The notes under the pieces are model-generated. The model was not told the DNA's origin and ran no database searches. It saw only the letters and a list, made by a program, of their open reading frames with translations. Positions 4,941 through 8,109 of a DNA stretch of 8,109 nucleotides are shown in pieces. The first letter of the stretch is position 1, and every line of letters begins with the position of its first letter. The position numbers were made by a program, and so were the translations under genes. The stretch lies in NCBI GenBank assembly GCA_030540535.1, contig JAUNWB010000051.1, positions 1 to 8,109 on the forward strand, given 5' to 3'. Source of the DNA: Elusimicrobiales bacterium. Lineage in GTDB: Bacteria; Elusimicrobiota; Elusimicrobia; Elusimicrobiales; Elusimicrobiaceae.

Positions 4941-5925
4941 AGAAGAAAGCCTGCGTGCCGTATGGGACGCTATCCGCGCCGGAAACAAGTTTTTCATCGC
5001 CGGACATTTAAACCCGGACGGCGATTCTTTAGGCTGCACGCTGACGATGACTTCTCTTTTAGAACGCTTAGGCAAAACGGTGTACGCCTATGCCGCGCCC
5101 GCTATTGGAAACGACTTAAAATTTCTGCCGGGGCTTGAAAAAATCCACGTCGGCGTTCTGCCCGAAAACCCGGATTTTGACACCGTCATCCTTTTGGAAT
5201 GTTCCGACCGCCAGCGCGGCGGCGATTTGGAAAGCGTTTTAAAACCCGCCAAAACGCTCGTTAATATCGACCATCATCTGGTGAGCGACGATTACGGCCA
5301 CGTGAACCATATCGATTCCGTCGCCTCATCCACCGCCGAAATTATTTTCCAGCTGTTCGAAGCCTCCGGCGAAGACAATTTGCTCCCCACGCCAGCCGAA
5401 GCAACCTGCCTTTATACCGGCCTTGTTACCGATACCGGCCGCTTTGTACACTCCAATACCACCGCAGAAGCCCTGCGCGTGGCCTCGGCCCTGGTGGCCC
5501 TGGGTGCGGACGTAAACAAAATTAACCAAGTAATTTATTTCACCAAATCTTATATCGAACTGAAACTGTTGGGCCGCGCGCTTGAAAAAATGGAAATGCG
5601 CTTTGACAACAAGTACAGCCAAATCATTTTAACCCGGCGCGATTTTGAAACCTTCGGCGCCACGCCCGCCCAAACGCAGGGTATCGTCAGCCAGCCCACC
5701 ATGATTCCGGGTGTGGAAGTTTCCGCCCTTATCAAAGAAGAGCCGGATAAAGTTTCCGTCAATCTCCGCTCCCGCGGAAGCGCGGACGTAAGCCGCATCG
5801 CCCAAATTTTCGGCGGCGGCGGGCACGCGCGCGCGGCCGGTTTTAAAGTAACGGATAAAACCGTAAGCGAAGTGGCCGACGCGCTCGCCGAAGTGGTATA
5901 CAATGCCGTCAAAGATTTGCACTGA
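4930..5925 (+). CDS. nrnA: DHH-family bifunctional oligoribonuclease / pAp phosphatase (NrnA-like)
   Basis: NrnA-type enzymes are Mn-dependent cytoplasmic DHH/DHHA1 phosphoesterases that degrade nanoRNAs of 2-5 nt and dephosphorylate pAp. The 331-residue protein has family length. Motif I is HLNPDGDS (H26, D30, D32). Motif III is IDHH (D114, H115, H116). Motif IV includes LVTDTGRF (D168). The C-terminal DHHA1 domain carries NLRSRGSADVSRIA and the substrate-binding GGGGHARAAGF (295-305). Motif II reads LLECSDRQRGG, with Glu90 where an Asp is common. The ATG lies inside the rbfA end (11-bp overlap) and is preceded by AAGGAA at good spacing. Its place between rbfA and truB is a common order and supports a role in RNA turnover. 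The exact substrate (nanoRNA, pAp or c-di-NMP-derived dinucleotide) is inferred from the family. Confidence 0.92.
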   Translation: MENREESLRAVWDAIRAGNKFFIAGHLNPDGDSLGCTLTMTSLLERLGKTVYAYAAPAIGNDLKFLPGLEKIHVGVLPENPDFDTVILLECSDRQRGGDLESVLKPAKTLVNIDHHLVSDDYGHVNHIDSVASSTAEIIFQLFEASGEDNLLPTPAEATCLYTGLVTDTGRFVHSNTTAEALRVASALVALGADVNKINQVIYFTKSYIELKLLGRALEKMEMRFDNKYSQIILTRRDFETFGATPAQTQGIVSQPTMIPGVEVSALIKEEPDKVSVNLRSRGSADVSRIAQIFGGGGHARAAGFKVTDKTVSEVADALAEVVYNAVKDLH

Positions 5926-6616
5926 ACCCGTCAAAAGCGGTATCTTGCTGATTAACAAACCGAAGGATTTTTCTTCGCACGACATCATCGCCATCTGCCG
6001 CCGGGAACTAAAAACCAAAAAAATCGGCCACAGCGGCACGCTCGACCCGATGGCGACGGGACTTCTTATTCTGCTTATCGGGCGCGAAGCCACCAAAAAA
6101 CAAGACCAATTTTTGAGACTGGAAAAAGTTTACTCCGCCGTCTTAAAACTGGGCGAGGAAACCGACTCTTGGGACGCCTACGGCGAAGTTATTTCCGCCG
6201 CGCCCATTCCCCCGCTCACGCCGGACGATTTGCAAAATGCCGCCAAAAAACTTTCCGGCAAAATTTTACAGCCCATTCCGTTCTTCAGCGCAAAACGCGT
6301 CAACGGCAGCCGAATGTATGAACTGGCCCGCAAAGGCGCGGAAATGGAACGCAAATACAACGAAGTAACCGTGGAATGGCTCCGTCTGGAGCTGGCCGCG
6401 CCGGACGAAATTGCGTTTACGGTACGCTGCTCGTGCGGCACGTACGTGCGCGCGCTTGGGTATATGCTGGCAAAAGAACTGGGCACTGCGGGGCATTTAA
6501 CGGCGTTAAAACGCGAACAAATCGGCGGTTATCACGTAGAGAATGCGTTTGACGGCAATTTACTCAAAGGGATCGGAACGGCGTTATACGAACGCGTCCA
6601 AACGGAAACGGTATGA
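5903..6616 (+). CDS. truB: tRNA pseudouridine-55 synthase TruB (short form)
   Basis: TruB isomerises U55 in the T-loop of nearly all tRNAs and also acts as a tRNA folding chaperone. The 237-residue protein opens with ILLINKPKDFSSHD. It has the catalytic motif GHSGTLDPMATGLL, with catalytic Asp48. KVYSAV contains the active-site Tyr77. FSAKRVNGSRMYELARKG (128-145) and CSCGTYVRALGYMLAKELG (176-194) complete the fold. It ends about 35 residues after the LTALKR motif, so the C-terminal PUA-type domain found in longer TruB proteins (about 300 residues) seems absent. The start overlaps the end of nrnA by 23 bp and has only a weak ribosome binding site, so translation is probably coupled. It overlaps ribF by 4 bp (ATGA). 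Confidence 0.95.
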   Translation: MPSKICTEPVKSGILLINKPKDFSSHDIIAICRRELKTKKIGHSGTLDPMATGLLILLIGREATKKQDQFLRLEKVYSAVLKLGEETDSWDAYGEVISAAPIPPLTPDDLQNAAKKLSGKILQPIPFFSAKRVNGSRMYELARKGAEMERKYNEVTVEWLRLELAAPDEIAFTVRCSCGTYVRALGYMLAKELGTAGHLTALKREQIGGYHVENAFDGNLLKGIGTALYERVQTETV

Positions 6617-7518
6617 AAAAAGCGAAAAATTTGATTACGGTGGGAACGTTTGACGGCCTGCACGCCGGGCACCGCGCCTTGTTTGGCAAGCTGGAAATGA
6701 TGGCGGCGCGCCACCGGTTAAAACCGCTCGCGCTGTATTTTCCGCTCCCCCCCAAAACTTTGCTGGCCGAACACCCGGAAATGACGGTGCTGACCCTGCC
6801 GGACGAAAAAAAATTCCTGCTTAAAAAGGAAGCCGTACCCGCCCGCGCGCTGGATTTTGCCGCCTGCCGGAACCTTTCCCCCGAACAATTTTTTGATATT
6901 TTACGCACGCAATACGACATGGGCGGACTGTTGGCGGGGCCGGACTTCGCCTTCGGCAAAGACCGCCGGGGCGGCATCGATTTTCTGCGCGAACAGTGCC
7001 AAAAATACAGCCTGCCGTTTGACGTGGCGGAGTTCTCCGTCGCCGGCGGCGAGAAAATTTCTTCTTCCCTCATCCGCAAACTCCTCGCCCAGGGGGATAT
7101 TACGCTGGCCAACGCGCTTTTGGGCCGGCCTTATGAACTGACGGGACGGGTTATCAAAGGCCACCAGCTGGGCCGGAAGCTGGGCTTTCCGACGGCCAAT
7201 TTGGATACGGGCATTTATAAGATTCTGCCGCTTGGCGTGTTTGCCGTAAAAGTGCGTGTAGGCCGCAAGATTTACGACGGTTTTTGTAACATCGGTTTCC
7301 GCCCAACGGTGAACCCGATTCACGCCAAACTGCCGCTTGTGGAAGTAAACATTTTCGATTTCAAGCAAAGCATTTACGGACGCAAAATAACCATTTGGTT
7401 TGTGCAAAAACTGCGTAACGAAATGAAATTTAACGGCCTGGATAATTTGGTGGCGCAGCTGAAGTCGGACCGTGAAGACGCCCGCGCCGCCTTGAAAGAT
7501 TTTACTTTCCCGCTCTAA
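6613..7518 (+). CDS. ribF: Bifunctional riboflavin kinase / FAD synthetase RibF
   Basis: RibF phosphorylates riboflavin to FMN and adenylylates FMN to FAD in the cytoplasm. The 301-residue protein has both domains. The N-terminal nucleotidyltransferase has GTFDGLHAGH (11-20), GPDFAFGKDRRG (109-120) and ISSSLIRKLL (149-158). The C-terminal flavokinase domain has GHQLGRKLGFPTANL (183-197), CNIGFRPTV (225-233) and PLVEVNIFDF, with the likely catalytic Glu244. Its ATG overlaps the truB stop in an ATGA arrangement. It ends the plus-strand cluster. In many bacteria rpsO follows ribF, but here a convergent pilin gene starts its 3' end only 15 bp away, and no intrinsic terminator is visible between them. 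Confidence 0.96.
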   Translation: MKKAKNLITVGTFDGLHAGHRALFGKLEMMAARHRLKPLALYFPLPPKTLLAEHPEMTVLTLPDEKKFLLKKEAVPARALDFAACRNLSPEQFFDILRTQYDMGGLLAGPDFAFGKDRRGGIDFLREQCQKYSLPFDVAEFSVAGGEKISSSLIRKLLAQGDITLANALLGRPYELTGRVIKGHQLGRKLGFPTANLDTGIYKILPLGVFAVKVRVGRKIYDGFCNIGFRPTVNPIHAKLPLVEVNIFDFKQSIYGRKITIWFVQKLRNEMKFNGLDNLVAQLKSDREDARAALKDFTFPL

Positions 7519-7533
7519 AATCTTTTCCCCCAG

Positions 7534-8022
7534 TTAAGGGATGGTGTAATATGTAAAATTACCGCGCTCGGCAAATACGGTACCGCCGTAACCGGCGCAG
7601 ATATTTATCCATTTCGGCGAAGAAGCTGACGCGAAACATAAACGTCTGTCCACCGACGGAGAAAAATAATACTCAATTCCCGCACCTTTATTATCGGTAT
7701 ATTTTTGAGGAAGATAAACATAAATGCTGGGCACGTCTGTAAGAGCCACACGCCAGCCGTCCGCACAACGAAAAGAAGCACCCGTCACTTTTTCACAGCC
7801 CGGCAGAGAAATATCCAATTCATCTAAATTTTGTGTATACGCACTATTAGCCATGAAATAAACGCGCTCCGCATCCCTGATATTTCGGGCCCACGTCAAA
7901 GCCTGCGTCATGCGCGACTTGGCAACCGCCTTGGTGTACTGCGGCAGGGCCACGGCGGACAAAATACCAATGATTAAAACGACGACTAACAGCTCGATTA
8001 ACGTAAAACCTTTCCGAGCCAC
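7534..8022 (-). CDS. Type IV pilin-like prepilin protein (pilin 3), probable GTG start
   Basis: This 162-residue prepilin has the leader MARKG followed by FTLIELLVVVLIIGILSAVA, with cleavage expected after G5 and the conserved glutamate at E10. Over the first 25 mature residues it is identical to pilin 1 (2939-3472) except for small changes further in. Its cysteine layout also matches pilin 1: C76/C86 and C129/C142, against C81/C92 and C134/C147. It ends with a glycine pair after the last cysteine and an aromatic tail. I take GTG at 8020-8022 as the start because AGGGGA lies about nine bases upstream and the leader then has normal length. The frame stays open upstream to the window edge, so a start outside the window cannot be excluded. 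Its 3' end faces ribF with a 15-bp gap. Confidence 0.88.
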   Translation of the reverse strand: MARKGFTLIELLVVVLIIGILSAVALPQYTKAVAKSRMTQALTWARNIRDAERVYFMANSAYTQNLDELDISLPGCEKVTGASFRCADGWRVALTDVPSIYVYLPQKYTDNKGAGIEYYFSPSVDRRLCFASASSPKWINICAGYGGTVFAERGNFTYYTIP

Positions 8023-8109
8023 TCCCGGCTCCCCTGCGAGGCGCCCCGTGAACCGAGAATCCAGATTTAAATAAGGTTTACAACTTCTATTAAACGGCCC
8101 GGATTCCGG
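8023..8109 (-). other. Open in-frame upstream extension of pilin 3
   Basis: Reading the pilin 3 frame back to the edge gives 29 codons with no stop, ending in SRFTGRLAGEPG before the GTG-initiated leader. It contains no ATG, GTG or TTG start. It is either untranslated leader that happens to be open or part of a longer N-terminus starting beyond the window. I could not assign a convincing promoter here. Confidence 0.35.

Noticed and set aside
6564..7112. 182-codon minus-strand frame over ribF
   Set aside because: It is antisense to ribF, whose motifs are complete. Composition is what GC-rich complementary reading produces.
8057..8106. GAATCC/GGATTC inverted repeat near the right edge
   Set aside because: Only six bases pair across 38 bp, which is expected by chance. 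No T-run or promoter element is associated.

Overview
The window looks like chromosomal DNA of an anaerobic bacterium, most likely a gut-associated Elusimicrobiota (Elusimicrobiaceae-like) lineage. That placement is inference. It rests on a HydG maturase for an [FeFe]-hydrogenase, on three separate short type IV pilin-like genes that share an almost identical N-terminus, and on the infB/rbfA/DHH/truB/ribF housekeeping order. No rRNA or other taxonomic marker is present to confirm it.

Layout: (1) 1-1062 is the 3' part of infB (translation initiation factor IF-2), followed by a terminator. (2) 1110-1497 is a gene-free stretch that carries two further copies of the infB 3' end, one 28 codons long and one 8-9 codons long. 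They are embedded in a tandem repeat of about 111 bp in which each unit ends in a strong terminator hairpin. (3) 1498-2880 is hydG, apparently transcribed from a promoter that starts exactly at its ATG. (4) 2939-3472 and 3947-4462 are two minus-strand prepilin genes. They are separated by about 470 bp of non-coding DNA with a 48-bp direct repeat, a multi-branched foldable segment and a T12/A12 tract. (5) 4581-7518 is a tight plus-strand cluster rbfA - nrnA-like DHH phosphoesterase - truB - ribF, with every junction overlapping. (6) 7534-8022 is a third minus-strand prepilin gene converging on ribF.

The housekeeping genes form the familiar translation/RNA-processing cluster: IF-2 for initiation, RbfA for 30S maturation, a nanoRNA/pAp phosphatase, TruB for tRNA pseudouridine-55 and RibF for FMN/FAD synthesis. 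In this genome infB is cut off from rbfA by hydG and two pilin genes. rbfA therefore has its own promoter, back-to-back with that of a pilin gene.

The points most worth a second look are the stacked infB 3'-end copies with a covarying terminator pair, the two apparently leaderless transcription units (hydG and rbfA) sharing one promoter geometry, and the unexplained structured repeat region between the two pilins.
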